Of a DNA stretch of 64,000 bases, positions 34,094 to 42,741 are shown in pieces (within the stretch, counting starts at the first letter, position 1; every line of letters begins with the position of its first letter). The notes under the pieces are model-generated. The model had not been told where the DNA came from. It did no database searches and worked only from the letters and a program-made list of their open reading frames with translations. The DNA lies in the NCBI RefSeq assembly GCF_046025915.1, contig NZ_JAQQFR010000004.1, positions 331,399 to 395,398 of the forward strand, written 5' to 3'. The DNA is from Herbaspirillum rhizosphaerae_A. GTDB taxonomy: Bacteria; Pseudomonadota; Gammaproteobacteria; Burkholderiales; Burkholderiaceae_D. Both the position numbers and the translations under genes were made by a program.

Positions 34094-35452
34094 TTATTTC
34101 TTGATCTTGACCGGACGCGTCCAGCCGGGCAGCGACATCTGTTTAGCGCGTGACAGCGTCAGCTGATCTGCCGGCGCATCCTTGGTCAGCGTGGTGCCGG
34201 CGCCGATGGTGGCGCCTTTGCCGATGCGCACCGGAGCGACCAGTTGGCTGTCGCTGCCGACAAAGACGTCATCTTCGATGATGGTCTCGAATTTGTTGAC
34301 GCCGTCGTAGTTGCAGGTAATGACGCCTGCGCCGACGTTGACGCCGGATCCGATGGTGGCGTCGCCAATATAGGTCAGATGATTGGCTTTGCTGCGCGCG
34401 GCGATCTTGCTCTTTTTGACTTCCACAAAGTTGCCGATATGCACGTCTTCACCCAGCTCGGTGCCGGGACGCAGGCGCGCATACGGGCCGACTTGCGCGG
34501 CCGCACCGACGATGGCGTCGTCAATGTGTGAAAACGGTTTGATCTGCGCACCTTTGCCGATGCGAGCATTCTTGATGATGCAATTGGCGCCGATGGTGGC
34601 GCCGTCGGCGATTTCGACGTTGCCTTCAAAGATGCAATTGACGTCAATGCTGACGTCGCGGCCGCAGGTCAGCGTGCCACGTACATCAAGGCGTGACGGG
34701 TCGAGTAGCGTGACGCCCTGTTCCAGCAGGGTGTTGGCGATGCGGCGTTGATAGGCGCGCTCCAGTTCCGCCAGTTGTACCTTGCTGTTGACACCCAATG
34801 TCTCGGTGATGTCTGCCGGCTGGGCCGACACGACTTCGACGCCGTCCGCGACTGCTGCTGCGATGACGTCGGTCAGGTAGTACTCCCCTTGCGCATTGTC
34901 GTTGGATAGTGCTGCCAGCCAGGTGCGCAGCTTGGCGGTCGGGGCGGCGATGATGCCGGTATTGACCTCTTGAATGGCGCGTTCGGCCTCGTTGGCATCC
35001 TTTTGCTCGACGATGCGGGTGATTTTGCCGTGTTGGCGCACGATGCGGCCGTATCCGGTCGGGTCGGCCACGGTGACTGTCAGTACGGCCAGCTTGTCTT
35101 TGCCTGCGACTGTCAGCAGGCGTTGCAGGGTTGCCGGCGTTGTCAGGGGGACGTCACCGTAGAGCACCAGCGTGGAAGCATTGTCATCAATAAAAGGCAA
35201 TGCTTGCGCGACCGCATGGCCGGTGCCGAGTTGCGGCTCTTGAAGGGCAAATGACAGCGTTGTGTCGGCAAAGCTAGTCGGAACGGCATCGCCGCCATGG
35301 CCGTAGACCACGCACAATTTCGACGGCGCGAGGGTCTTGGCGGTATCAACGACATGGCCAAGCAGCGGTTTGCCGGCGAGCGGATGGAGCACTTTGGGTA
35401 GCGCGGATTGCATGCGTTTGCCCATGCCGGCGGCGAGAATGACGACGTTCAT
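34094..35452 (-). CDS. glmU: Bifunctional GlcN-1-P acetyltransferase / GlcNAc-1-P uridylyltransferase
   Basis: A 452-residue enzyme making UDP-GlcNAc in two steps. The N-terminal pyrophosphorylase domain starts MNVVILAAGMGKRMQSALPK, with the GXGXRM...PK signature. The C-terminal half is a left-handed beta-helix of hexapeptide repeats (EIADGATIGANCIIKNARIG and so on) with acetyl-CoA site residues near the end. I start at 35452: the glycyl-rich loop begins directly after this ATG, and the 33 upstream codons do not resemble the family. Its product feeds cell wall, LPS and the neighbouring polysaccharide genes. Confidence 0.95.
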   Translation of the reverse strand: MNVVILAAGMGKRMQSALPKVLHPLAGKPLLGHVVDTAKTLAPSKLCVVYGHGGDAVPTSFADTTLSFALQEPQLGTGHAVAQALPFIDDNASTLVLYGDVPLTTPATLQRLLTVAGKDKLAVLTVTVADPTGYGRIVRQHGKITRIVEQKDANEAERAIQEVNTGIIAAPTAKLRTWLAALSNDNAQGEYYLTDVIAAAVADGVEVVSAQPADITETLGVNSKVQLAELERAYQRRIANTLLEQGVTLLDPSRLDVRGTLTCGRDVSIDVNCIFEGNVEIADGATIGANCIIKNARIGKGAQIKPFSHIDDAIVGAAAQVGPYARLRPGTELGEDVHIGNFVEVKKSKIAARSKANHLTYIGDATIGSGVNVGAGVITCNYDGVNKFETIIEDDVFVGSDSQLVAPVRIGKGATIGAGTTLTKDAPADQLTLSRAKQMSLPGWTRPVKIKK

Positions 35453-35708
35453 ACGTTTGAGGATGGTGGCGAAAAAGAAGGCGAAAGTGTAGCACGCACC
35501 TGACTTGGCGGTGACTTCGAAAGATTGTCCAAATGCAAAGTTGAGGGCCATTTCTGCATGTTCTCGGCCCTTTGAGCATCGAGGTTCTCATTAAGATGGT
35601 AGCCGGTCATGCAACCCTCTGAGGGCATGAAAATTTGCCCCTTGCGGAAGAAACGGATCAGCGAGCGGCATCAGTTTTGTTATTGAAGACAGCTTTTTAA
35701 GGTCGTAC

Positions 35709-36767
35709 ATGAAGATTCTCCTCCTGAATGACGAGTTCTATACCACCGGCGCCAGCATTGCCATGTTGCGCCTGGCTGAGCGTCTGGTGCAAAACCATGA
35801 AGTGTCGGTCATGGCGCGCATTGATGGCGAAGGCGAGATCAAAAAGAAATTCGAGGCGCTTGGCATTCCTATCGTCAAGGAAATACAGGCCGGCGCAGTC
35901 GATCTGCTGATTGCCAATACGCTCTTGTCGGGAGCCCACGTTGCACAGGCAGCACCCAAAGTGCCTGTGATCTGGTGGATCCATGAGGCGGAAGTTGGTC
36001 GCGACATGATATTGCGCTTCCCGCAGCTGGCAGAAGGTTTCAAGCATGCTGCCCATATCGTGTTCCAGACCGAATTCCAGCGCATCGTGTACGGTAGCTT
36101 TTTGTTCGACAGCCCGGCCACGGTACATGTCATGCCGTTCTGGAATGATGCGATCTATCGTCAGGAAAGCCTGCAGCCGGAACCAAAGCCGGCCAACAAG
36201 AAACGTATTGTTTGCATCGGCACGATTGAGCCGCGCAAGCGTATTGCCGATACGATAATGGCAGTCGACAGCCTGGAAGCTGATCTGCGTAACCAGATCG
36301 AATGTGTCTTCATCGGTAAATACCTGCAATTGCCGGAAGGTGCACGCAAGCTTGCAGATGCATTCCCGGATCGCTATCGCATGCTCGGCGAATTGCCCAA
36401 TGAAGTGGCACTGTCGTATATGGCTTCCGCAGATTTATTTGTGCTGGCCAGCGACAGTGAGTCGCAGCCCCTGACGATCTGGGAGGCATTTGAACTGGAA
36501 GTGCCGGTGTGTCTCTCCGATCTGGAAACCTACCGGCATGTCGGCCTGCGCAATGCGCGCAACGCCATGATGCATCCCGTCGGCAACATCGACATGTTGG
36601 CATCCAACATCCGTATGATGCTCAGCAACGATAGTCTGCGCAAGAGCATTACGTCGGCAGGAAAAAGTCTGTTGCTGAAAAACTTGACCGATGACTGGAC
36701 CGACCGGTTTGAACGTCTGGTATATCGCGTCAATACCGAAATGGAAATCAAGAAGCTGGGCTATTGA
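35709..36767 (+). CDS. Glycosyltransferase, GT4-like
   Basis: A 352-residue GT-B-fold transferase. The N-terminal domain starts MKILLLNDEFYTTGASIAMLRLAERL; the C-terminal domain has the GT4 pattern (RIVCIGTIEPRKRI, YMASADLFVLASDSESQPLTIWEAFELEVPV) with the E-x7-E-like segment that binds the nucleotide sugar. It opens the surface-sugar cluster and is followed in the same direction by an unassigned gene after 62 nt. The sugar donor and acceptor are unknown. Confidence 0.85.
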   Translation: MKILLLNDEFYTTGASIAMLRLAERLVQNHEVSVMARIDGEGEIKKKFEALGIPIVKEIQAGAVDLLIANTLLSGAHVAQAAPKVPVIWWIHEAEVGRDMILRFPQLAEGFKHAAHIVFQTEFQRIVYGSFLFDSPATVHVMPFWNDAIYRQESLQPEPKPANKKRIVCIGTIEPRKRIADTIMAVDSLEADLRNQIECVFIGKYLQLPEGARKLADAFPDRYRMLGELPNEVALSYMASADLFVLASDSESQPLTIWEAFELEVPVCLSDLETYRHVGLRNARNAMMHPVGNIDMLASNIRMMLSNDSLRKSITSAGKSLLLKNLTDDWTDRFERLVYRVNTEMEIKKLGY

Positions 36768-36829
36768 TTCAGCAACATGGGATTCAATGCCTGCCGCGTC
36801 CACCGCTCCAATTACTCGATGAAATCACA

Positions 36830-37732
36830 ATGACTTTTAATCAACGCGCCACCACGGTGCTTCAATTGCCTGTATCGCCGCTGACCTGGGACGGCATTCT
36901 GAAAGAATGCGACCGCCTGGAGCAGGAGTTCTTGCATATCCCTTCGGGCTTTAAATGGGCGCTGGATTACAAGCGATTTCAGGTTGAGCAGGCGCGCGGC
37001 AATGCCAGTGCATCCCTGGCGTATTTGAAGTCAGCGATCGCCACCATGCCGTACAACGGTGACATCATTGGAGACTATAAGGGAGTCGTGAAGAAGACAT
37101 CGGGCGTCAATAGCATCGTGATGATCGTCTCCAGCAAAAAGAACGAAGCAAAAGCCTTGCGTCTGGCCGCGCAGTTTGACAACGCGAATGTCGAATACAT
37201 GATTGTCAGCGGCGCCGATGCGCCATCGATCAAACATGTCCGCGCATTGCAGGTCAACGCGTCTGATGCCTATGAAGGCACGCCAAAGAAAGTCGCAGAG
37301 GCGCTGACGTGGGTGTACGAAAACATCGGTAACAACGTCGGCGTGCTCAAGCTTGAAGACCATATGAGCCTGCGCGAACCAGAAAAACTACGTCAAAGCC
37401 TCGTGACCTTGGCGAAGGAAGATGCTTACGCCGGCGTACGCTCCGCCAATCTTGACCACGACCGTTGTTTGCATTGGGGCGAATGCCGGGACCCGCTGTT
37501 GAATCGCCGCGTCTACGGCAAGCCGGTATTGCGTCCCTGGGCGAACGGCAGCGCCTATTATCTTGGTGCCGGACCGCTGGAAAAAGTCGTGCTGGCGCTG
37601 ATTCGCTTCCCTGGTTTGTTTGACGGTGAATACTACGAAGACAAGCTGGTTGGGGATGCCTTGGTATTCGAAGCGGTCGAGCCAAAGTTTGTGAACAGTT
37701 ACGCTGATTTCGGTTTGGCCGAAGGTGTTTGA
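36830..37732 (+). CDS. Unassigned protein, possible GT-A-like glycosyltransferase
   Basis: A 300-residue cytosolic protein I cannot place with confidence. The region from about residue 95 has a Rossmann-like start (GVNSIVMIVSSKKNEAKALRLAA) and an acidic LKLEDHMSL at about 180. A later stretch, YGKPVLRPWANGSAYYLGAGPLEKV, recalls the acceptor segment of GT31-type transferases. The N-terminal 90 residues are helical. The start at 36830 gives a compact protein; an ATG 22 codons upstream lacks support. Its place between two glycosyltransferase genes supports a sugar-transfer role (inference). Confidence 0.55.
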   Translation: MTFNQRATTVLQLPVSPLTWDGILKECDRLEQEFLHIPSGFKWALDYKRFQVEQARGNASASLAYLKSAIATMPYNGDIIGDYKGVVKKTSGVNSIVMIVSSKKNEAKALRLAAQFDNANVEYMIVSGADAPSIKHVRALQVNASDAYEGTPKKVAEALTWVYENIGNNVGVLKLEDHMSLREPEKLRQSLVTLAKEDAYAGVRSANLDHDRCLHWGECRDPLLNRRVYGKPVLRPWANGSAYYLGAGPLEKVVLALIRFPGLFDGEYYEDKLVGDALVFEAVEPKFVNSYADFGLAEGV

Positions 37733-37792
37733 TGGTGTGCGTTGCGCCGACCCCTCGTCAATGACGGACCGCCAGTAGCGATGTAAGGCTGG

Positions 37793-37824
37793 AAAAAAAT
37801 GCGGCTCCCCATTAAGGAGCCGCA
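37793..37824 (-). terminator. Intrinsic terminator of the minus-strand glycosyltransferase gene
   Basis: Stem TGCGGCTCC / GGAGCCGCA (9 bp, perfect) with a 7-nt loop, followed on the minus strand by seven Ts (37799-37793). It ends six bases after the large glycosyltransferase gene. Confidence 0.85.
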
Positions 37825-37829
37825 ACGAG

Positions 37830-39827
37830 TCAGAAAAAGTCGGTCGCTTGCTCGGAAAAATATTCCGTATCGCAGCGTCGCAATACATCATGCCGCAGAG
37901 CGCGGAAGCGTTGCAAATAGGCGTTATCTCCTGAATGCTGATACGCGACCTTGAGCGCATCGAGCATGACCATTTCGTCGCGGCACGGATAGAACAGTGG
38001 ATTGCCGATGCGCATCGCGCTGACGTTCAGATTGACAATCCGCAGTTCTGGCATCAACGCCAAGACCAGCGATGCGATGCGTTCCATGATGAACACCTTC
38101 ATCTGCACGGTGCTCTTGCCGTAGTCGGTAATCTCGGTCAGCTTTCTCGCCAATGCGCTGTCGCCTGCTTCGGCGATTTCAAACATACGCTCATTGATGG
38201 CAAACCATTTTTCCCAGAAGACCGGCTTGGCCACGATGTAATTGCAATAGACCGTCGTGCGGAAATCATTGATCAGACCCTGAATGTCCACTTCCAGGCC
38301 GACAGCGCGCATCAGTTCGATGACGATCGGCAGCAGTTCCGGATGACGGCGGTTACCTTGCTCAAACACGCTCAGGTAACACGCGGCATCGGACATGGTC
38401 GGCGAGAAGGTGTACACATCTGCACCCGGATTGCTCTCCATGAGCGCATGTACCTGATGCGCCTGCAAACCGCTCTTATTGTGAAACTGTGGCGACAGGA
38501 AGCCGTAGTACTCGTCGGCGTTGAGGTCGTTGTTCTGGAAGTAATCGCGAATGCACCAGTATTCGAACCAATCCGGGCGTGGATTGCCAACCACTTCCAG
38601 TGGAATGAATCCGGGATCCAGTGAGCGGCGGGTAGCTTCGTTGTAATGGATTTGCAGGATGTGTTTTTTCATCGGGGTGGCATCCGTCGTCGGGTTGGCA
38701 GTGGCCGCAGCAGGTGCCGCTGACCTCGTTGTCGAGGCGGTCGCAGTAACTGAGGCAGGTTTGCTGATGAAGCTGCTGTAGACGCTGTTGTACAGCGCCG
38801 ATTTTGCGCGCAGGTCAAAATCTTTCCGGACTTCATCCTGGCCTGCCAGGGCGATGGCTTTGCGTTTCTCGGGGGATTCGATCAGTTGCGTAATCGTGTC
38901 CAGCCAGGCCTGGTCATCATTGGGTAGCAATAAGCCTGTTTGGTCATGTGTGACGACCTGGTTGTAGACCGTGACGTCGCTGAAGATGGAGGCGATGCCG
39001 GCCGCAGAATAGTCCAGCCACTTGATGTAGCTCTTGCATTGATTGTATTCGTCGCTGGCCAGTGGAATGAGCGCGATGTTCCAAGCCCATTGCTTGAGTT
39101 GGGCGGCATAGTCGACGTACTCATGGATGAAACTCTGGAAGATGGCATTGGGATGATTTTCCCAGCCTTTCGGGCATTCCCAGCCGACGAAATGAATTTT
39201 CAGCCGTGATCCATAGCGTTCGCACAGCGCTTGCAGAGATTTGTTCACCAGCGCGAAATTAGATGGCTGAATCGATGAGCCAAGCAAGCCGATGGTAATC
39301 GCATCGTCCGGCCGCGGCGTCGGCACCGGACGGAAAAACAGATCGTAGTCCAGATAGTTCGGCAGGACATGAACTTGTGGATTGAGAGGGCGGTATTTTT
39401 CCGCTAAAAACTCTGTCGACACGACAATCGCCTTGGCGCGTCGTGCCGTGTATTCGATGCCTTCTTTCCAGCTCGCACCTGCAGCGGCTTCCGGATGATC
39501 ATGTGGGATTTCATTGAGCAGGTCATCGGATTCGTAGATCACCGGCTTGCCCAGGTTGAAAATCGCCTCCAGTGCCGAAATCGGCAGCAGGCCCGGCGTA
39601 AACCGATGTAACAGAATGAGATCGGCGCTTTCCACGGCATCGGTTTGGAGGACGCCATCGCGAATACCCCAGATTAATTCCCACTCATCTTCCAGATGGG
39701 CGAACGGGCGGATCAGGCGGATTTGCGGGCAGGGGCTCCAGGTCGACTCGACGGTGTAGATCAGGATACGTTTTTTACGCGTCACGGCTGCGGTCCTTAT
39801 TGTCGTTTGCTGCGAATATTCGTTCAT
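37830..39827 (-). CDS. Two-domain protein: GT4-like glycosyltransferase plus shared unknown module
   Basis: A 665-residue protein in two parts. Residues about 15-350 resemble a GT4 glycosyltransferase (KRILIYTVESTWSPCPQIRL, SADLILLHRF, IGLLGSSIQPSNFALV, WLDYSAAGIASIFSDVTVYNQV). An Ala/Thr/Ser-rich linker (about 355-385) follows. Residues 386-650 form a module also found at the N-terminus of the protein encoded at 42742-44427. Shared landmarks are YGFLSPQF, SDAACYLSVFEQG, DFRTTVYCNYIVAKPVFWEKWF and ERIASLVLAL. The module's function is unknown. It is divergent from rfbF, 274 nt away, and ends at a strong terminator. Confidence 0.75.
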   Translation of the reverse strand: MNEYSQQTTIRTAAVTRKKRILIYTVESTWSPCPQIRLIRPFAHLEDEWELIWGIRDGVLQTDAVESADLILLHRFTPGLLPISALEAIFNLGKPVIYESDDLLNEIPHDHPEAAAGASWKEGIEYTARRAKAIVVSTEFLAEKYRPLNPQVHVLPNYLDYDLFFRPVPTPRPDDAITIGLLGSSIQPSNFALVNKSLQALCERYGSRLKIHFVGWECPKGWENHPNAIFQSFIHEYVDYAAQLKQWAWNIALIPLASDEYNQCKSYIKWLDYSAAGIASIFSDVTVYNQVVTHDQTGLLLPNDDQAWLDTITQLIESPEKRKAIALAGQDEVRKDFDLRAKSALYNSVYSSFISKPASVTATASTTRSAAPAAATANPTTDATPMKKHILQIHYNEATRRSLDPGFIPLEVVGNPRPDWFEYWCIRDYFQNNDLNADEYYGFLSPQFHNKSGLQAHQVHALMESNPGADVYTFSPTMSDAACYLSVFEQGNRRHPELLPIVIELMRAVGLEVDIQGLINDFRTTVYCNYIVAKPVFWEKWFAINERMFEIAEAGDSALARKLTEITDYGKSTVQMKVFIMERIASLVLALMPELRIVNLNVSAMRIGNPLFYPCRDEMVMLDALKVAYQHSGDNAYLQRFRALRHDVLRRCDTEYFSEQATDFF

Positions 39828-40101
39828 GTGGCCATCATAAATTGCGCTGACCGGACACGACTAAAGCCCGGCTGCGGCAAATAGCCCCGATCGGGAATTA
39901 TTGTGCAAAAACGCCGCAAAATCCTTTGGAAGCGGACGTTTTGCGATGCCTTCGGCGCCAAATATAACGTACAATTTTCGAAGGACGGGGGCGGTGCCGA
40001 TAGCAGGCAATCCGATTTCGTTCTGCGAAGATCGAAAACTACATTATGCCGTTGCTTGCGTCGGCACAATCTGTCGAAATGACCTATGTTTGGGGGTGTT
40101 T

Positions 40102-40878
40102 GTGAAAGTTGTGATTCTTGCTGGTGGTCTGGGAACGCGTCTGGGCGAAGAAACCGATGTGCGCCCGAAACCGATGGTGGAAATCGGCGGAAAGCCTATC
40201 CTGTGGCACATCATGAAGAGCTACTCGCACTTTGGCTTCAATGAGTTCGTGATCCTGCTTGGTTATAAGGGCTTTTTGATCAAGGAATATTTTGCGAATT
40301 ACTTCCTCCATCAGGGCGACGTCACCATCGATCTGGTCGACAACAAAGTCGAAGTGCATCGCAATAAATCCGAGCCCTGGAAGATCACACTGCTCGAAAC
40401 GGGTTTGCACACGCAAACCGGTGGCCGCTTGTTGGCGGCACGTGATTATCTGGGCGAAAAAGATTTCATGCTGACTTACGGCGATGGCGTGGCGGACGTT
40501 GACATCAAGGCCCTGGTCGCGCATCACGATCAACACAAGGCGCTGGTCACGATGACTACCGTCCAGCCGGAAGCGCGTTTCGGCATGGTCAACACCGACG
40601 AAAAAGGCTACATCAACGACTTCCGCGAAAAGCCGCCCGGCGACCTGGGTTGGATCAATGGCGGTTTCATGGTGTGCCGTGCAGGCGTATTCGACTATCT
40701 CCAAGATGGCGAAGGTACTATTTTTGAACGTGCCCCGCTGGAAAACATCGCCCGCGACGGCATGCTGTTGAACTGGCAGCATCATGGTTTTTGGAAGTGC
40801 ATGGACACGCTGCGCGACAAGATTCAGCTCAACCAGTTGTGGGACAGCGGTGCCGCGCAATGGAAGAAGTGGGCTTAA
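40102..40878 (+). CDS. rfbF: Glucose-1-phosphate cytidylyltransferase
   Basis: A 258-residue nucleotidyltransferase making CDP-glucose from CTP and glucose-1-phosphate. It has VVILAGGLGTRLGEETDVRPKP, the RfbF form of the family signature, then GGKPILWHIMKSYSHFGF and MLTYGDGVADVD. The start is a GTG at 40102 with TGGGGG six bases upstream; the reading frame upstream is not family-like. It begins a plus-strand operon with an RmlC-like epimerase (10 nt later) and a C-methyltransferase. The next enzyme of the pathway, rfbG, is 8 kb away on the other strand. Confidence 0.93.
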   Translation: MKVVILAGGLGTRLGEETDVRPKPMVEIGGKPILWHIMKSYSHFGFNEFVILLGYKGFLIKEYFANYFLHQGDVTIDLVDNKVEVHRNKSEPWKITLLETGLHTQTGGRLLAARDYLGEKDFMLTYGDGVADVDIKALVAHHDQHKALVTMTTVQPEARFGMVNTDEKGYINDFREKPPGDLGWINGGFMVCRAGVFDYLQDGEGTIFERAPLENIARDGMLLNWQHHGFWKCMDTLRDKIQLNQLWDSGAAQWKKWA

Positions 40879-40888
40879 GTCTGCAGAC

Positions 40889-41440
40889 ATGAAGACGTTG
40901 CCTACCGACCTGCCCGGCGTGCTACTGATTGAAACCGATCGCCGTCGCGATGAGCGCGGCGGGTTTGCCCGCTGGTTCTGCGACACCGATCTGGGTGACG
41001 CGTTGCAGGGCGCGACCATCCGCCAGATCAATCATTCCCATACGGTGCAACGCGGCAGCGTGCGCGGCATGCATTTTCAACACGCACCGTACGCGGAGAA
41101 GAAAATTATCCGCTGCCTGACCGGGAAGATCTTCGACGTCGTCGTCGATCTGCGCCGTGGCTCCCCGACCTTTCTCACCTGGCGCGGTTTCGAGCTGGAA
41201 GAGGGCGATGACCGCGCCTTGCTGATTCCCGAGGGATGCGCGCATGGATTTCAGGCGCTGACCGACGAAGTACAGATGCTGTATCTGCATACCGCATCTT
41301 ACACACCGGCTGCCGAGGGCGCTCTACGTTTCGACGATCCTCGCGTTGCCATTGCGTGGCCTTTGCCGCCACAACATTTATCCGAGCGCGACCTGCAGCA
41401 TCCTTTGCTGGGCGCTGATTTTTCCGGGATTATTTTATGA
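40889..41440 (+). CDS. RmlC-like NDP-4-keto-6-deoxyhexose epimerase
   Basis: A 183-residue cupin epimerase of the RmlC family. The catalytic His is in RGSVRGMHFQ, the KIIRCLTGKIFDVVVDLRRGSPTF core is kept, and the end LHTASYTPAAEGALRFDDPRVAIAWP parallels RmlC. It differs clearly from the true rfbC of this window (45442-45987). Its place between rfbF and a sugar C-methyltransferase suggests it acts on CDP-4-keto-6-deoxyglucose, as a 3,5- or single-position epimerase. The methyltransferase overlaps its stop by 4 nt. Confidence 0.85.
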   Translation: MKTLPTDLPGVLLIETDRRRDERGGFARWFCDTDLGDALQGATIRQINHSHTVQRGSVRGMHFQHAPYAEKKIIRCLTGKIFDVVVDLRRGSPTFLTWRGFELEEGDDRALLIPEGCAHGFQALTDEVQMLYLHTASYTPAAEGALRFDDPRVAIAWPLPPQHLSERDLQHPLLGADFSGIIL

Positions 41441-42660
41441 AATGCCGTCACTGTCAGACCGACCTGCACGATACGTTTATCGATCTGGGTTTTTCACCGC
41501 CGTCGAATGCCTATCTGCGTCAGGAAGACCTGATGCGACCGGAAACCTACTATCCGCTGCGCGTGATGGTGTGTCGGTCCTGCTGGCTGGTGCAGACACA
41601 GGACTATGCGCATTACGACCAATTGTTTGAGTCCGACTACGCGTATTTTTCGTCAACGTCGACGACCTGGCTCAAGCATGCCGCCGATTACGTCGAGATG
41701 ATCACATCCCGTTTGTCATTGAGTCAGAATTCGAAAGTGGTTGAGATCGCCGCCAACGATGGCTACCTGCTGCAATATGTGCAGCAGCGCGGCATTCCTT
41801 GTCTGGGCGTGGAGCCAACCACCAGTACGGCCAACGCAGCGCGCGCCAAGGGTATTCCGATTGTTGAAGAATTCTTCGGTGTGAAGCTGGCACGAGATAT
41901 CGTGGCGCGTGACGGCAAGGCCGATTTGATCGCCGCAAACAATGTGCTGGCGCACGTGCCGGACATCAATGATTTTCTGGGTGGCATGGCGGTGTTGTTG
42001 AAGGATCACGGCACCATCACCATCGAATTTCCGCATCTGCTTAACCTGATTGAGCAGAGCCAGTTCGATACGATCTATCACGAACACTTTTCCTATCTGG
42101 CGCTTGGCAGTGTTGATCGCATGATGCGTACGTTGGGTTTGCGCGTGTACGACGTAGATCAGATCCCGACCCATGGCGGCAGCTTGCGTGTTTATGCATG
42201 CCATGAAAATGCGGCCCATCAACCTACTGCGGTATTGCGTCGCGTGCAGCAGCAAGAGCTGGATTTCGGTCTCGAAAAGATTGAGACCTATCAGGGCTTT
42301 CAAGCGCGCGCTGAAAAGATCAAGCTGGATTTACTGCAATTTTTGCTCGAGCAAAAACGTTTGGGAAAAAAGGTCATGGCCTATGGCGCTGCCGCCAAAG
42401 GGAATACCTTGTTGAACTATTCCGGCGTGCACGCCGATCTGTTGCCGCTGGTGGCGGATGCTGCGGCGTCCAAGCAGAACAAGTACATGCCTGGCAGCCA
42501 TGTGCCTATCGTGTCGCCGGCGGCATTGCTTGCAGCGCGGCCTGACTATGTGCTGATCCTGCCGTGGAATCTGAAAGCGGAAGTGGAAGCGCAACTGGCC
42601 GAGATTCGCAACTGGGGTGGACGTTTTGCGATCGCCGTGCCGCACATGCAGGTGTGGTGA
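41437..42660 (+). CDS. NDP-sugar C-methyltransferase (TylC3/NovU type)
   Basis: A 407-residue SAM-dependent methyltransferase of the sugar C-3/C-5 methylating group. The N-terminal zinc-binding part has paired cysteines (MKCRHCQ and VCRSCWL). The SAM motif is VVEIAANDGYLLQYV. The catalytic-loop stretch FDTIYHEHFSYLAL follows, then a C-terminal Rossmann part (KRLGKKVMAYGAAAKGNTLLNY). These enzymes methylate 4-keto-6-deoxy sugars next to the keto group. With rfbF and rfbG, a CDP-linked C-methyl-6-deoxyhexose is the likely product, in the manner of virenose-like LPS sugars. The start overlaps the epimerase stop (ATGA). Confidence 0.88.
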   Translation: MKCRHCQTDLHDTFIDLGFSPPSNAYLRQEDLMRPETYYPLRVMVCRSCWLVQTQDYAHYDQLFESDYAYFSSTSTTWLKHAADYVEMITSRLSLSQNSKVVEIAANDGYLLQYVQQRGIPCLGVEPTTSTANAARAKGIPIVEEFFGVKLARDIVARDGKADLIAANNVLAHVPDINDFLGGMAVLLKDHGTITIEFPHLLNLIEQSQFDTIYHEHFSYLALGSVDRMMRTLGLRVYDVDQIPTHGGSLRVYACHENAAHQPTAVLRRVQQQELDFGLEKIETYQGFQARAEKIKLDLLQFLLEQKRLGKKVMAYGAAAKGNTLLNYSGVHADLLPLVADAAASKQNKYMPGSHVPIVSPAALLAARPDYVLILPWNLKAEVEAQLAEIRNWGGRFAIAVPHMQVW

Positions 42661-42741
42661 ATCTGAAGTCCCTGAGGGCGCTCGTCTGAGCGCGTGAATG
42701 CAGCAATACCAATGCCAATGCCAATAAGTACGGACCATTTC

